DNA of 39,523 bases from Aeriscardovia sp. (GCA_017386585.1 JAFNPO010000099.1:1-39523); one strand, 5' to 3'; positions 26,805 through 36,448 are shown, counted from the stretch's first letter. Notes: generated by a model from the letters alone, not told the origin. Numbers and translations are program-made.

Positions 26805-27548
26805 ATGAACAAAAAAGAGGAAGCGACCATCGTCGTCGTTGATGACGAACCGTCCATTCGTCAGCTTCTCATGGCTGCGTTGCATTTCCAGGGATTTGAG
26901 GTCATTTCCGCTTCGACCGGTTCCGAGGCAATCGAAGTGATTGAGAAAAGCAAACCGGATCTGGTCGTGCTTGACGTCATGCTTCCGGACATCGACGGTT
27001 TCACGGTCACGCGTCGCATCCGCAAAGCAGGCATTGAGTCGCCAGTCCTTTTCCTAACCGCCCGCGACGACACCCAGGACAAGATTATGGGCCTCACCGT
27101 CGGTGGCGACGATTACGTCACCAAGCCGTTCAGCCTCGAGGAGGTCATTGCGCGTATCCGCGCCATTCTGCGCCGCACCCGCCAGGAGGGAGAAGACAAT
27201 CCAATCATTCGCGTGGGTGATCTCGAGATTAACGAGGACTCCCATGACGTGACCCGCCACGGCAAAATCGTCGACCTCAGCCCAACTGAGTATAAGCTCT
27301 TACGCTACCTGATGGACAATGAGGGACGCGTGGTCTCCAAGGCACAGATTCTCGACCATGTCTGGCAGTACGACTGGGGCGGGGACGCGGCTATCGTTGA
27401 GTCCTACATCTCCTATCTGCGTAAAAAGGTTGACGACGTGACCTATACCGACGAGAACGGTGAAGATCAGAAGGTCGATCGCCTTATCCAGACTAAACGC
27501 GGTATCGGCTACATGATCCGCGCGCCTCGCGAGAAGACGGCGAAGTGA
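26805..27548 (+). CDS. OmpR/PhoP-family response regulator
   Basis: Two-component transcription factor of 247 residues. The receiver domain (1-125) has the acidic pair Asp13/Asp14, the phospho-acceptor Asp57 (LVVLDVMLPD), Thr85 and Lys107 (TKPF). The winged-helix DNA-binding domain follows (IVDLSPTEYKLLRYLMDNEG, VWQYDWGGDAAIVESYISYLRKK, TKRGIGYMI in shorter segments along residues 150-240). An AAGGA site lies about 11 nt before the ATG. The partner histidine kinase begins 96 nt downstream. It resembles MtrA/PhoP/TcrA-type actinobacterial regulators; which one cannot be decided. Confidence 0.93.
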   Translation: MNKKEEATIVVVDDEPSIRQLLMAALHFQGFEVISASTGSEAIEVIEKSKPDLVVLDVMLPDIDGFTVTRRIRKAGIESPVLFLTARDDTQDKIMGLTVGGDDYVTKPFSLEEVIARIRAILRRTRQEGEDNPIIRVGDLEINEDSHDVTRHGKIVDLSPTEYKLLRYLMDNEGRVVSKAQILDHVWQYDWGGDAAIVESYISYLRKKVDDVTYTDENGEDQKVDRLIQTKRGIGYMIRAPREKTAK

Positions 27549-27644
27549 GACTGCCTAGCCTGGGGAAGCAGACGGAAACCGGCGCACTAAACGAAAATAG
27601 TTGGAGCGTAGCCTCCAGCCGATTTTGCCTGAGGAGCTGAAACA

Positions 27645-29480
27645 ATGACCGACGCGGCGGAGCCGTCGGACGGGGGCATACCACAGTCCGGGGGGGAACC
27701 AGCAAAGCAACGCGGAAAGAAAACGGTATGGAAACAGTTCTCCGCATGGGTCCGCTGGCGGTTCGATGCTACGCCACTGTCGTTGAAGCTGGTCTCGATC
27801 CTGCTCGTCCTCCTGGTGGCGGGTCTATTCGTCGTTGGCATGACGACGCGGCAACTAATGTGGTCCTACATGGTCGGGCGCACGGATGACCAACTGACGC
27901 AACAGGCGCAGCTGGTTCTGGACAACGTCAACTCGCTGTCGCAGAGTACCGGCCCGCTTCCGACTAACTACTTCCTGCAAATCCGCAACGCGGACAATGA
28001 CATCGTCAGCACGCCGTTAGTCCCTGTGATGCGCGATGGCTCTGTGTCAGTGCCAAAAATGCCCGGCAACGGCAAAGCCGGTACGCTACAGATTGGCGTG
28101 CCCACAACGCTGCAAGCGACGGTTCTGCAGAAGGGCGCGTACGACTCACGCGTCATCGCTCGCGCACCGTGGCGGGTCATTAAGCTGCATTGGGTGCGCC
28201 AGGCGAGCGGTCAGACAGGGTGTTTGTACATCGGCCTATCCCTCAGCGATGCCATGGACACCGTGGCGACCATCACACACTATTTCCTAGTCGTGGGCGT
28301 GGTCATCGTCGTCCTGGCGTTCCTCATCGGGAGCCTCATCATTGCGCGCACGCTCTCGCCCCTCAAAAGCATCGAGAAAACGGCGGCGAAAATTGTGGCA
28401 GGTGATTTGTCCCAGCGGCTACCCTCCCTACCGGAGAACACTGAGGTAGGTTCCCTGTCCGCGTCTCTGAACACGATGTTGGGCAAGATCGAGGAGAGCT
28501 TTCAGGAAAAGGAGGCGGTTAACGCCAAGATGAAGCGCTTCGTGTCCGACGCAAGTCACGAGCTGCGCACCCCGCTGGCTGCCATCCATGGTTACGCGGA
28601 GCTTTACCGCATGCAGCGCCAGGAGCTCGGTGCGCTGCAACGGGCTGATTCGACAATCGGCCGCATCGAGGCTTCCAGCACGCGCATGACGGCGCTGGTC
28701 AACGACTTGTTGAGTCTGGCGCGCTTGGACGAGGGCCATGGCGCCGACGTTACCCGACAGGTGCGCATGGATACCGCGCTCGGCGAGTCCGGAGAAGACC
28801 TGCATGCCTTAGACCCCGTGCGGCCAGTTCGGTACGGTACGCTGCGGTTCACCAAAGACGCGGCGCGCGCGCTGGGACGCAAGACGTCGACCCCGCTGGC
28901 CTCCGTTATAGAGTTTATCGAAGGACCGCTCCCTAAGATTCAAACCTTCGGCGACCCGGGGCGGCTGCGCCAGGTCTTCACTAACATTGTGGGTAATATT
29001 CACCGATACACCCCGGATGACTCCCCGGTGGAGATTGCGCTGGTGGTGGTGTATGCCGCAATGTCGTACGACGTCGCGGGGCAGCTCAAAGCGACGACGG
29101 AATCGTTCCAGCGGTTCCTCTTTTCCCTCGACGTGTCCTCATCCGGCAAGAAGGGACAACCGTACATCCTAGCCCGCTTCATTGACCATGGCCCCGGCGT
29201 GAATCCCGGTGCCCTCGATCTGCTCTTCGAGCGCTTCTACACGGCGGACGCTTCCCGTGCGCGGGAAAAAGGTGGTACCGGCTTGGGCATGGCTATTGCC
29301 AAATCGGTGATGTCAGCGCACTCCGGTTTCATTAGTGCATCCGACACCCCCGGTGGCGGTCTGACTGTCAACGTAGTGATGCCTCTGCGCTCACAGACGC
29401 CCCTCGCTGTTAGCTCAGAATACATTACGGGCAGCAACACAGGTACAGTAGGGAGAGAGTGGAAAGACCCGAGAGCTTGA
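27645..29480 (+). CDS. Two-component sensor histidine kinase
   Basis: Membrane sensor of 611 residues that should phosphorylate the preceding regulator. It has helix TM1 (LKLVSILLVLLVAGLFVVG, about 47-65), an extracytoplasmic sensor of about 150 residues, TM2 (HYFLVVGVVIVVLAFLIGSL), HAMP (LSPLKSIEKTAAKIVAGDLS), and HisKA with SHELRTPLAAIHGYAEL (His305). The ATPase domain has N box NIVGNIHRYTP, G1 IDHGPGVNP and G2 GGTGLGMAIAKS. Two segments in the ATPase region look longer than usual: between HisKA and the N box, and between the N box and G1. A GAGGAG site precedes the ATG. Confidence 0.93.
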   Translation: MTDAAEPSDGGIPQSGGEPAKQRGKKTVWKQFSAWVRWRFDATPLSLKLVSILLVLLVAGLFVVGMTTRQLMWSYMVGRTDDQLTQQAQLVLDNVNSLSQSTGPLPTNYFLQIRNADNDIVSTPLVPVMRDGSVSVPKMPGNGKAGTLQIGVPTTLQATVLQKGAYDSRVIARAPWRVIKLHWVRQASGQTGCLYIGLSLSDAMDTVATITHYFLVVGVVIVVLAFLIGSLIIARTLSPLKSIEKTAAKIVAGDLSQRLPSLPENTEVGSLSASLNTMLGKIEESFQEKEAVNAKMKRFVSDASHELRTPLAAIHGYAELYRMQRQELGALQRADSTIGRIEASSTRMTALVNDLLSLARLDEGHGADVTRQVRMDTALGESGEDLHALDPVRPVRYGTLRFTKDAARALGRKTSTPLASVIEFIEGPLPKIQTFGDPGRLRQVFTNIVGNIHRYTPDDSPVEIALVVVYAAMSYDVAGQLKATTESFQRFLFSLDVSSSGKKGQPYILARFIDHGPGVNPGALDLLFERFYTADASRAREKGGTGLGMAIAKSVMSAHSGFISASDTPGGGLTVNVVMPLRSQTPLAVSSEYITGSNTGTVGREWKDPRA

Positions 29481-29554
29481 AATGAAAGCATTGGATGGGG
29501 AGCGTGTCGCGGTGTGCGCCGTGGCACGCTTTCGCTTCTGTCTGGAGGTGCGGT

Positions 29555-29944
29555 ATGCCAAGCGGCAAGGTGCGGTGGTTTGATGCGAAACGCGGATATG
29601 GTTTCATCACCGGCGATGACGGCGCGGACGTTTTCCTTCCCGCCGCGGCCCTTCCGGCCGGAGTGATAACGGTCCGTAGGGGTGCACAGATTGAGTATTC
29701 CGAGATTGACGGTCGCAAAGGCCCACAGGCGATGAGCGTTCGTCTCATCGGACCCAAGCCATCGGTGGTGGCCGCGAGACGGCCAAAGCCGGACGATATG
29801 GCTGCTATTGTTGAGGACCTCATTAAACTGCTGGACGGCGCGGGGGCTAAGTTGCGACGTCACCGGTATCCGGCGGCTGCGGAGTCCCACAAGCTGGCGG
29901 CGATGCTGCGGGCTGTGGCGGACGATTTCGATGTTGAGGAGTGA
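29555..29944 (+). CDS. Cold-shock-domain protein with C-terminal extension
   Basis: The 129-residue protein has an N-terminal cold-shock domain (VRWFDAKRGYGFITGDDG, then DVFLPAAAL) in which the RNP2 His is replaced (VFLP in place of VFVH). About 55 C-terminal residues form helices (DDMAAIVEDLIKLLDGAGA, HKLAAMLRAVADD). This longer form is typical of actinobacteria and differs from the 68-residue cspA at 23.1 kb. ATG 29555 has GGAGG 6 nt upstream; 20 upstream in-frame codons are non-homologous. Its stop is 1 nt before the DUF3027 gene, so translation is coupled. RNA chaperone activity is inferred. Confidence 0.9.
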   Translation: MPSGKVRWFDAKRGYGFITGDDGADVFLPAAALPAGVITVRRGAQIEYSEIDGRKGPQAMSVRLIGPKPSVVAARRPKPDDMAAIVEDLIKLLDGAGAKLRRHRYPAAAESHKLAAMLRAVADDFDVEE

Positions 29945-29945
29945 A

Positions 29946-30845
29946 ATGATTGAGTTTTCCCCGATTGAGACGGCGCGCCGGGCGGCCGTCCAAATGGCGG
30001 AGGACGCATCGGCTGTTGGACGGTTCCTGTCGCGCAGCGACCTTGGCGACGGTGTGTACGACTTTCGGTTCCAGTCACTGCTACGCGGATATGAGCAATG
30101 GCAGTGGTCGGTAAGCTTGTACCACGATGTCCAGATGGAGGAGTGGACCGTCAACGAGTCTTCACTACTGCCGAACCCCGACGCGCTGTTGGCGCCGGCT
30201 TGGGTGCCTTGGCGGGAGCGTCTGCGGCCCTCCGACCTGTCAGTAACGGATGTGCTGGGTACAGCGCCGGACGACTCTCGCCTGGAGGATGGCTTCCTGC
30301 CCACCGATGAGCGCGCGGCCAAGGACGCCGACATCGGCCAGACCGTTCGTGAGATCGTCGAAGAGTACCGCCTGTCCCGCTCACACGTCCTGACCTCATC
30401 AGCGCGCCAGAAAATTGCACAGCGGTGGTACGACGGTCCGCACGGACCCAAGTCGCTAAGCACCCGCGCTGCAGCAGGCTATGTATGCGAGACCTGTGCG
30501 TTTTTTATCCCGCTCCGGGGCGACTTGGGTGAGGTGTTCGGCGTTTGCGCCAACAAATGGAGTCCTGATGACGGCCGCGTAGTCTCTCTGGACCACGGCT
30601 GCGGTGAGCATTCTGAGATTGCGCCGCAGCAAACCACGGGTCTGTGGCCGGACAACAAGCCCACTTACGACGACGGCCATATTGACATCCTAGCGCGCAC
30701 CGAGCGTGAGGACCCTGATCATTCTCGCGTCGTTGAAAACCTGGACGAGGTGATTGAGGAAGCGGAAGAAACTGTTAGCGCGAAGGTGGACAGAACGGAG
30801 GAAGATGGGTTCCGAGACGCGCAGCCGGGCGATATTGCGCAGTGA
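29946..30845 (+). CDS. DUF3027 protein with a Cys/His metal-binding-like cluster
   Basis: The 299-residue cytoplasmic protein is of unknown function. The N-terminal part has the family-type start FSPIETARRAAVQMAED and a QWQWSVSLYHD core with a WRERLRPSD motif. Around residues 180-225 lies CETCAFF, then a single Cys (VCANKWSP), then HGCGEHSE: a C-x2-C ... C ... C-x2-H arrangement that could bind zinc. The C-terminal 60 residues are acidic and probably disordered. It begins 1 nt after the cold-shock-domain gene and precedes clpC by 76 nt. A role in RNA or stress regulation is guessed from context only. Confidence 0.85.
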   Translation: MIEFSPIETARRAAVQMAEDASAVGRFLSRSDLGDGVYDFRFQSLLRGYEQWQWSVSLYHDVQMEEWTVNESSLLPNPDALLAPAWVPWRERLRPSDLSVTDVLGTAPDDSRLEDGFLPTDERAAKDADIGQTVREIVEEYRLSRSHVLTSSARQKIAQRWYDGPHGPKSLSTRAAAGYVCETCAFFIPLRGDLGEVFGVCANKWSPDDGRVVSLDHGCGEHSEIAPQQTTGLWPDNKPTYDDGHIDILARTEREDPDHSRVVENLDEVIEEAEETVSAKVDRTEEDGFRDAQPGDIAQ

Positions 30846-30889
30846 GCGCAATTAGGGGCGGAGCAAGGCATATCGTCACCTGAAATCTG

Positions 30890-30895
30890 TAGAGT
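30890..30895 (+). promoter_or_regulatory. Candidate clpC promoter -10
   Basis: TAGAGT lies 26 nt before the clpC ATG in the 76-bp gap. The -35 is poor. No HspR (HAIR) or CIRCE element was seen here; a ClgR-type site cannot be judged by eye. Confidence 0.3.
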
Positions 30896-30921
30896 GAAGT
30901 GACGAAGTCGGAAGGAAATAC

Positions 30922-33522
30922 ATGTTCGAACGGTTCACAGACCGCGCACGAAGGGTGGTTGTCTTAGCCCAGCAGGAGGCTCACGCCCTTCAGCACAACT
31001 ACATTGGCACGGAGCATATCCTGCTCGGCCTCATCCGTGAAGGGGACGGCATTGCCGCCAAGGCTCTGGCGGCCAAGGGCGTGGAGCTCGACAAGGCTCG
31101 TGCCCAGGTCATCGAGATGATTGGTAAGGGCACTGCGACCCAGAACGGGCATATCCCGTTCACGCCGCACGCCCGCCAGGTTCTCGAACTTAGCCTACGC
31201 GAGGCGCTGCAACTGGGTCACAGCTACATTGGCACGGAGCATATCCTGCTCGGCCTCATCCATGAGGGCGAAGGTGTTGGCAGCCAGGTCCTGGTGAAGA
31301 TGAACGTCGACTTGGGGGACTTACGCGCGTCCGTCATCGACATGATTCGCGGTGCATCCGCGTCCGAAGGTGACGACCAGGACCGTCTGGCCAACGCCGG
31401 CGGCGTGGAAAACAAGACACCGCAGTCCGGTTCCGCCATCCTCAATCAGTTCGGCCGCAACCTCACCCAGGAAGCTGCCGACGGTAAGCTCGACCCAGTC
31501 ATCGGCCGTGAGAAGGAAATCCTGCGTGTGATGACCGTTCTCAGCCGCCGTACCAAGAACAATCCGGTACTCATCGGCGAGCCGGGCGTCGGCAAGACCG
31601 CTGTTGTCGAGGGACTCGCGCAGCGTATCGTGGATCAGGACGTGCCGGAGACACTCAAGGATAAGAAGATCTACGCCCTCGACCTCGCCTCGCTTGTGGC
31701 TGGCTCCCGCTACCGTGGCGATTTCGAGGAGCGTCTCAAGAAAGTTACCAAAGAAGTCAAGACTCGCGGTGACATCATCCTTTTCATCGATGAGATTCAT
31801 CAGATCGTCGGGGCTGGTTCTGCCGATGGCGCGTTGGGCGCTGGCGATATGCTCAAGCCGATGCTCGCGCGCGGTGAACTCCAGACGATTGGCGCAACGA
31901 CGACAGACGAGTACCGCAAGTATATCGAGAAGGATGCTGCGCTGGAACGCCGTTTTCAGCCCATCCAAGTCTCAGAACCGACTATCGCTGAAACCATCGA
32001 GATCCTCAAGGGTCTACGTGGTCGCTACGAGAAACATCACCAGGTAACCATCACTGACAGTGCGCTGCAAACCGCGGCTGAGCTGTCTGCACGCTACATC
32101 CAGGACCGCAACTTGCCGGACAAGGCCATTGACTTCATCGACGAGGCGGGCGCGCGCCTGCGCATCCAGCGCCTGACTGCCCCACCGGAGCTCAAGAACC
32201 TTGACGTGCGTATCGCGAAGACTAAGGCAGACAAGGACAAAGCCGTCGCAGCGCAGGATTTCCAGAAGGCTGCGGATCTGCACGATAAGGAGGAGAAGCT
32301 CGAGGCCGAGCGAACCGAGAAGGAAAAAGCGTGGCAGGATGGCGAATCCAACACGAAGATGGTTGTGGACGATGAGACGATTGCCAAGGTTGTTTCCGAC
32401 ACCACGGGCATCCCGGTCTTTAAGTTAACGGAGACCGAATCAAAAAAGCTTCTGGGGATGGAGGAGGCACTCCACCAGCGTGTTGTGGGTCAGGACGAGG
32501 CCATCAGCGCCATCTCCCGATCCATCCGACGCGCGCGCGTGGGTCTCAAGGACCCGAAGCGTCCGACAGGATCGTTCATTTTCGCCGGCCCGACGGGTGT
32601 GGGCAAAACCGAACTCGCCAAGGCACTTGCACAGTTCCTCTTCGATGACGAGGACGCGCTCATCCGTGTCGACATGTCCGAGTTCTCTGAGAAGTACTCG
32701 GTGTCCCGCCTCTTCGGCGCGCCCCCGGGATATGTCGGCTATGAGGAGGGTGGCGAGCTCACCGAGAAGGTGCGCCGCAAACCATTCTCCGTCATCTTGT
32801 TCGACGAGATCGAGAAGGCGCATCCGGACATCTTCAACACGCTGCTGCAAGTGCTGGACGACGGCCATCTCACCGACGGACAGGGACGTATGGTGGACTT
32901 CAAGAACACCATCATCATCATGACGACCAATATCGGCACGAAGGACATTACCCGTACGCAAAGCATGGGCTTCAGTGCAGGCGATTCGCCGGAGAGTGAC
33001 TACCGGAACATGAAGGCCCAGGTCACCAGCGACCTCAAGAAGCAGTTCCGCCCCGAATTCCTCAACCGCCTTGACGACATCATTGTCTTCCAGCAGCTGA
33101 CAAAGGGACACGTCCGCCAGATTGTGGATATGCAGGTCGCTGAGCTGAACACGCGTCTCTTCGCACATCACATGTCGATTGAGCTGACCGATGCCGCCAA
33201 GGACCTCTTGACGCAGAAAGGCTTCGACCCGCTACTGGGCGCACGTCCGCTGCGCCGCGTGATCCAAAACGAGATTGAGGACTCCATCGCTGAGCAGATT
33301 CTGCAAGGAACACTGCACGACGGCGAAATGATTACGGTCGACGCCCGGGGCGAAGGCCCTCTCGGCGAGTTCCTCTTCGAAGGCAGACCGTTGGAGGCCC
33401 CTGTAGAGATTGGCGCTAACGCCACAACCGGTTCCGATGTACCAGGGGAAGGCGATCCTATGACCCTCGAGCCGACGACAGCGGCCGATTCCGGAGACGC
33501 CGATCTGACGAAGGCCCAGTGA
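30922..33522 (+). CDS. clpC: ClpC, AAA+ unfoldase of the Clp protease
   Basis: ATP-dependent unfoldase that feeds substrates to ClpP. The 866-residue protein has two Clp_N repeats (each with [12 protein letters not shown], residues about 27-38 and 102-113), AAA module 1 with Walker A GEPGVGKT (219-226) and LFIDEIH, a UVR-type middle segment ([21 protein letters not shown] split by the M domain), and AAA module 2 with Walker A GPTGVGKT (556-563) and the typical [14 protein letters not shown] and [11 protein letters not shown] stretches. GGAAGGAAA precedes the ATG. The length and the acidic C-terminus are typical of actinobacterial ClpC. The MFS gene follows with no gap. Confidence 0.98.
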   Translation: MFERFTDRARRVVVLAQQEAHALQHNYIGTEHILLGLIREGDGIAAKALAAKGVELDKARAQVIEMIGKGTATQNGHIPFTPHARQVLELSLREALQLGHSYIGTEHILLGLIHEGEGVGSQVLVKMNVDLGDLRASVIDMIRGASASEGDDQDRLANAGGVENKTPQSGSAILNQFGRNLTQEAADGKLDPVIGREKEILRVMTVLSRRTKNNPVLIGEPGVGKTAVVEGLAQRIVDQDVPETLKDKKIYALDLASLVAGSRYRGDFEERLKKVTKEVKTRGDIILFIDEIHQIVGAGSADGALGAGDMLKPMLARGELQTIGATTTDEYRKYIEKDAALERRFQPIQVSEPTIAETIEILKGLRGRYEKHHQVTITDSALQTAAELSARYIQDRNLPDKAIDFIDEAGARLRIQRLTAPPELKNLDVRIAKTKADKDKAVAAQDFQKAADLHDKEEKLEAERTEKEKAWQDGESNTKMVVDDETIAKVVSDTTGIPVFKLTETESKKLLGMEEALHQRVVGQDEAISAISRSIRRARVGLKDPKRPTGSFIFAGPTGVGKTELAKALAQFLFDDEDALIRVDMSEFSEKYSVSRLFGAPPGYVGYEEGGELTEKVRRKPFSVILFDEIEKAHPDIFNTLLQVLDDGHLTDGQGRMVDFKNTIIIMTTNIGTKDITRTQSMGFSAGDSPESDYRNMKAQVTSDLKKQFRPEFLNRLDDIIVFQQLTKGHVRQIVDMQVAELNTRLFAHHMSIELTDAAKDLLTQKGFDPLLGARPLRRVIQNEIEDSIAEQILQGTLHDGEMITVDARGEGPLGEFLFEGRPLEAPVEIGANATTGSDVPGEGDPMTLEPTTAADSGDADLTKAQ
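30999..31261 (+). repeat. Perfect 38-bp direct repeat inside clpC
   Basis: Positions 30999-31036 and 31224-31261 are identical base for base. Both encode the same part of the two Clp_N repeats and are 225 bp (75 codons) apart, in the same frame. The protein-level repeat is known for Clp_N; exact DNA identity over 38 bp is more than selection on protein alone requires. Confidence 0.9.
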
Positions 33523-35013
33523 GTGGGCGCCACAAGTCAGCAAACTGTGAGAAAAGACCGAAGCGACGACGCGTTCCGATCCGTCCCTCGTCGAGGATGG
33601 ATGCTGGGCGTGCTCATGGCTTCGGCCTTTTTCTGCCTCTTTAACGAAACACTTCTGTCCGTCGGCAACAACGTGGTCATGAAGCAGTGGCATTTATCCT
33701 ACAACGCCGTCCAGTGGACGATGACAGCCTTTCTGGTGTCCATGAGCTTGTCCGTACCAATGGCTGCGTTCGTTATCCGGCGGCGTTCTACGCCATGGGT
33801 TCTGGCGACGGCACTGGCGCTAATCGTTGTCGGGTTGGCCATCGACGCCGTCAGCCCTGTGTTCCCGATGCTCATTGTCGGACGCGTCGTCGAGGGCTTT
33901 GGTGCTGGGTTCATCACGCCGCTGCTGTTCACCAGCACGCTGTCCATCACGGACCCTCATCACCGGGGCATCGTCACAGCCGTGTGCGGTATCGTCTGCG
34001 GCTTGGGACCGTCATTGGCGCCGTTGTATTCGGGCGTGATTCTGGACGTGGGCCTCAACTGGCACTGGCTGTTCGCCGTACCCTTGTGCGTGTGCGCGTT
34101 GCTGCTAGCAGTCTCAACGTATACCGTCTCTGATATCTCGCCGCATGCGGGCAGCATCCCGGATCACCTGTCCATAGTTGAATCTGCCGTTGGCTTTCCG
34201 CTGGCCATTGCCGGAATCGACTCCCTTGCCATCTCCTGGGTATCCCGGTGGGGTTGGGCTATGGCCATAGTTGGCGTCGGTTTCTGCGTGACTTGGGTGA
34301 AGCGGCAATTGTTGCTCTCATCGTCTCCAGTTACGACGGACCGGATCGATCCGGAAACGGGGGAAAGGTACGTTATTGCCCCGCTGCTGAACCTACGGGC
34401 TTTGTCCTCGGTGCCCGTCTGGTGCGGTCTGCTGCTTGTCTTGCTCATCCAGATGGCGAATATGTGCCTATCTGTCGTGTACCCGATGGCGGTTCAGCCG
34501 GCGTTCGGGCTTAACTCTGTGCAGTCATCCCTCATGCTGATGGCACCGCTGTTGTTCTCACAGCTGTGCGCCGCCGCTTCGGGACGCCTGTTCGACCGTA
34601 TCGGTCCGCGTGTCAGCGTCTTCAGTGGGTTCACACTGCTGATTCTCGGGTTCTTGTTGTTCGCGCTGAATAAATCAGCGGACAGAGTGGGCCTGTGGAC
34701 GACCGTTGTCGCTGCCGTCTGCGCCTTCGTTGGTGTGGCCTTCGCGACGCCCGGCATCGAAGCCACGCTCTTCGCGCTGGCTCCCTCGGCCACGGCCGAC
34801 GTGTCGACCGCCGTCCAGACAGTGATGCAGGTGGGGGGAGCCATCGGAACGGCCGTCAGCATGGCGGTGTTTCAGTCCGTTTTGGATAGCAATCCATTGC
34901 GCGTCCTATACGTGGATGCTTTCGGGGACGTCTCCTGGATTCTGGTCGTCCTGTACGCGCTGTGCATGATGATTGCGTACTTTGTCGTCGCTTCGCCGCA
35001 ACCTCGTCGCTGA
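33523..35013 (+). CDS. MFS transporter, DHA2-like drug efflux family
   Basis: The 496-residue polytopic protein has about 14 hydrophobic helices. The first is MLGVLMASAFFCLFNETLL, with the DHA2-type loop VQWTMTAFLVSMSLSVPMAA, followed by RVVEGFGAGFITPLL and a motif-C-like GLGPSLAPLYSGVI. The start is GTG 33523, directly after the clpC stop and with GAAGG about 10 nt upstream; later starts at 33547 (GTG) and 33601 (ATG) cannot be excluded. The adjacency implies it is read from the clpC transcript. Proton-driven efflux of a toxic compound is inferred from the family; the substrate is unknown. Confidence 0.88.
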   Translation: MGATSQQTVRKDRSDDAFRSVPRRGWMLGVLMASAFFCLFNETLLSVGNNVVMKQWHLSYNAVQWTMTAFLVSMSLSVPMAAFVIRRRSTPWVLATALALIVVGLAIDAVSPVFPMLIVGRVVEGFGAGFITPLLFTSTLSITDPHHRGIVTAVCGIVCGLGPSLAPLYSGVILDVGLNWHWLFAVPLCVCALLLAVSTYTVSDISPHAGSIPDHLSIVESAVGFPLAIAGIDSLAISWVSRWGWAMAIVGVGFCVTWVKRQLLLSSSPVTTDRIDPETGERYVIAPLLNLRALSSVPVWCGLLLVLLIQMANMCLSVVYPMAVQPAFGLNSVQSSLMLMAPLLFSQLCAAASGRLFDRIGPRVSVFSGFTLLILGFLLFALNKSADRVGLWTTVVAAVCAFVGVAFATPGIEATLFALAPSATADVSTAVQTVMQVGGAIGTAVSMAVFQSVLDSNPLRVLYVDAFGDVSWILVVLYALCMMIAYFVVASPQPRR

Positions 35014-35032
35014 CCGTGAAAGAATAAGGGAC

Positions 35033-36025
35033 ATGGACAAGCTCGCAATCGTCGTCGTGACGTACAAACGCCAAGAACTGCTGTCGGAACTTTTCGAATC
35101 CATTCTAGCGTCCAGCATCGCCCCGTGGCGCATCATCGTCACGGACAACGAAAACTCGGAAGACACCAGGAAGCTGTCGGAGAATTTTGCGCAAGCCGTC
35201 GACCGTCAGTGGGGTAGTACTGCACCCGACACGGAAAGCAACACCCACCGGGTCATCTACCAGGCCATGACGGAGAACACCGGCGGCTCGGGCGGCTTCA
35301 ACGCGGGCGTCAAACGCGCGTACGACCTGGGAGCGCAATGGTTCTGGGTAATGGATGACGACATCGCCATCGAACCGGACGGCATCAAGAAACTTGACAA
35401 GTGGACCGGCCGTCACGATGTCATCCAAGGCCAGCGCCATAACTTCGACGGGACCCCGTTCTACTGGCAGTACCACTTCATCGTTCCCCTGGGTATCCCG
35501 GACCCCGTCGCTCCCAGCGGCTTCGGCCACGCCGGCTACAAGACCATAAACACTATCTGCTTCGAGGGCAGCCTGTTCAAACGGTCCGTCGTCCGAAAGA
35601 TCGGCTTGCCGGACAAGCGGTTCTTCATCTACTGGGACGACACGATATACGGCTACCTAGCCAGCAAGGTCACCAACCCAATCATCGTGCCAGACTTCGT
35701 CATGCGCCGCACGCGCGCCGTCGTCAACTGGAACATCGCCGGCAAGCGCAAACTCAATTCCACCTCCGACATGAACCGCTACTACATCATGCGCAATCGC
35801 GGCTACATGGCTCGGTATTTCATGCTATACGGCGACTATCGGCCGATCCTGTTCGGCCTGGGCACCCTACTGACATTCGCCAAAGAGCTTGTTCGCCTGG
35901 CGATGGTCGACAAATCCTTCAAAACAGCCATCCCCGCGCTGATCCGTGGCTGGTGGGACTCCCGCGCAATCCTGCATGATACCCAGTGGCGACCGATGCC
36001 CCCGTTGGGGGATAAGGAGGGATGA
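35033..36025 (+). CDS. GT2 glycosyltransferase, galactofuranosyl/rhamnosyl-type
   Basis: The 330-residue GT-A enzyme begins DKLAIVVVTYKRQELLSELF, has the hallmark NTGGSGGFNAGVKRAYD, and the metal/sugar-nucleotide site WVMDDDI (Asp108-110). The FIYWDDTIYGYLA segment supplies the likely catalytic acidic residues. This pattern is shared with galactofuranosyl and rhamnosyl transferases of cell-wall polysaccharide synthesis, so the donor sugar is not settled. The C-terminus has an amphipathic hydrophobic segment (LFGLGTLLTFAKELVRLA). ATG 35033 has AAGGG 5 nt upstream. It follows the MFS gene by 19 nt, and a strong AAGGAGG near its end serves the next, degraded gene. Confidence 0.88.
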   Translation: MDKLAIVVVTYKRQELLSELFESILASSIAPWRIIVTDNENSEDTRKLSENFAQAVDRQWGSTAPDTESNTHRVIYQAMTENTGGSGGFNAGVKRAYDLGAQWFWVMDDDIAIEPDGIKKLDKWTGRHDVIQGQRHNFDGTPFYWQYHFIVPLGIPDPVAPSGFGHAGYKTINTICFEGSLFKRSVVRKIGLPDKRFFIYWDDTIYGYLASKVTNPIIVPDFVMRRTRAVVNWNIAGKRKLNSTSDMNRYYIMRNRGYMARYFMLYGDYRPILFGLGTLLTFAKELVRLAMVDKSFKTAIPALIRGWWDSRAILHDTQWRPMPPLGDKEG

Positions 36026-36026
36026 C

Positions 36027-36448
36027 ATGGTTCCATTAGCACAGGATTTCGACATCGACGTCGGTAAATCGGGAATCACAAGTGCTCTCGTTAACCTAGA
36101 GAGTGTCCGTTTCGCGGTGAGAGGGCAAGGATTCTTATCCCCACTCCGTCCGCTTCGGACGCTGTGGCTAACCTTATCGCGCGGTTCCCGGAAGGGTATA
36201 ATATCTCGATGAGTGCGCTAGTCGACGGGTCTTTCCCAGAACCCATCAAGGCGGTCGATCCGCTGAGCTTCATGACTAGCCTCAACCAGTTCCGGGTTGG
36301 CGTGGGCACCACCAAGCTGCTGAGCAACTGGACCGGCCGCCCGGTGGCCGTGATCAACGACGTTAACACCGGCGGTAGAGCATTAGTGCATAAACTGGAG
36401 TGCATATTTAAATACATCCGACGGAGATGCAGGGAGAGAGGTCAATAA
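36027..36448 (+). pseudogene. Truncated, frameshifted polyphosphate-glucokinase-like remnant
   Basis: A perfect ribosome site (AAGGAGG, 36014-36020) precedes ATG 36027. Frame 1 gives a ROK/PPGK-like start (DFDIDVGKSGITSALVNLES), comparable to the FGIDIGGSGIKGALVD start of polyphosphate glucokinases. Around 36110-36125 homology moves to another frame, with ILIPTPSASDAVANLIARF and then GRPVAVINDVNTGG, matching the family TP-loop and the LNDADAAG region. The phosphate-binding GGSGIK is changed (GKSGIT), the frame is broken, and the C-terminal half (normal length about 250 residues) is absent. Read as a decayed ppgK. It could not make a working kinase. Confidence 0.6.

Noticed and set aside
29237-30463. 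408-codon frame antisense to the sensor kinase, csp and DUF3027 genes
   Set aside because: It spans three real genes on the opposite strand, and its composition is rich in Ser/Arg as expected for a shadow frame.
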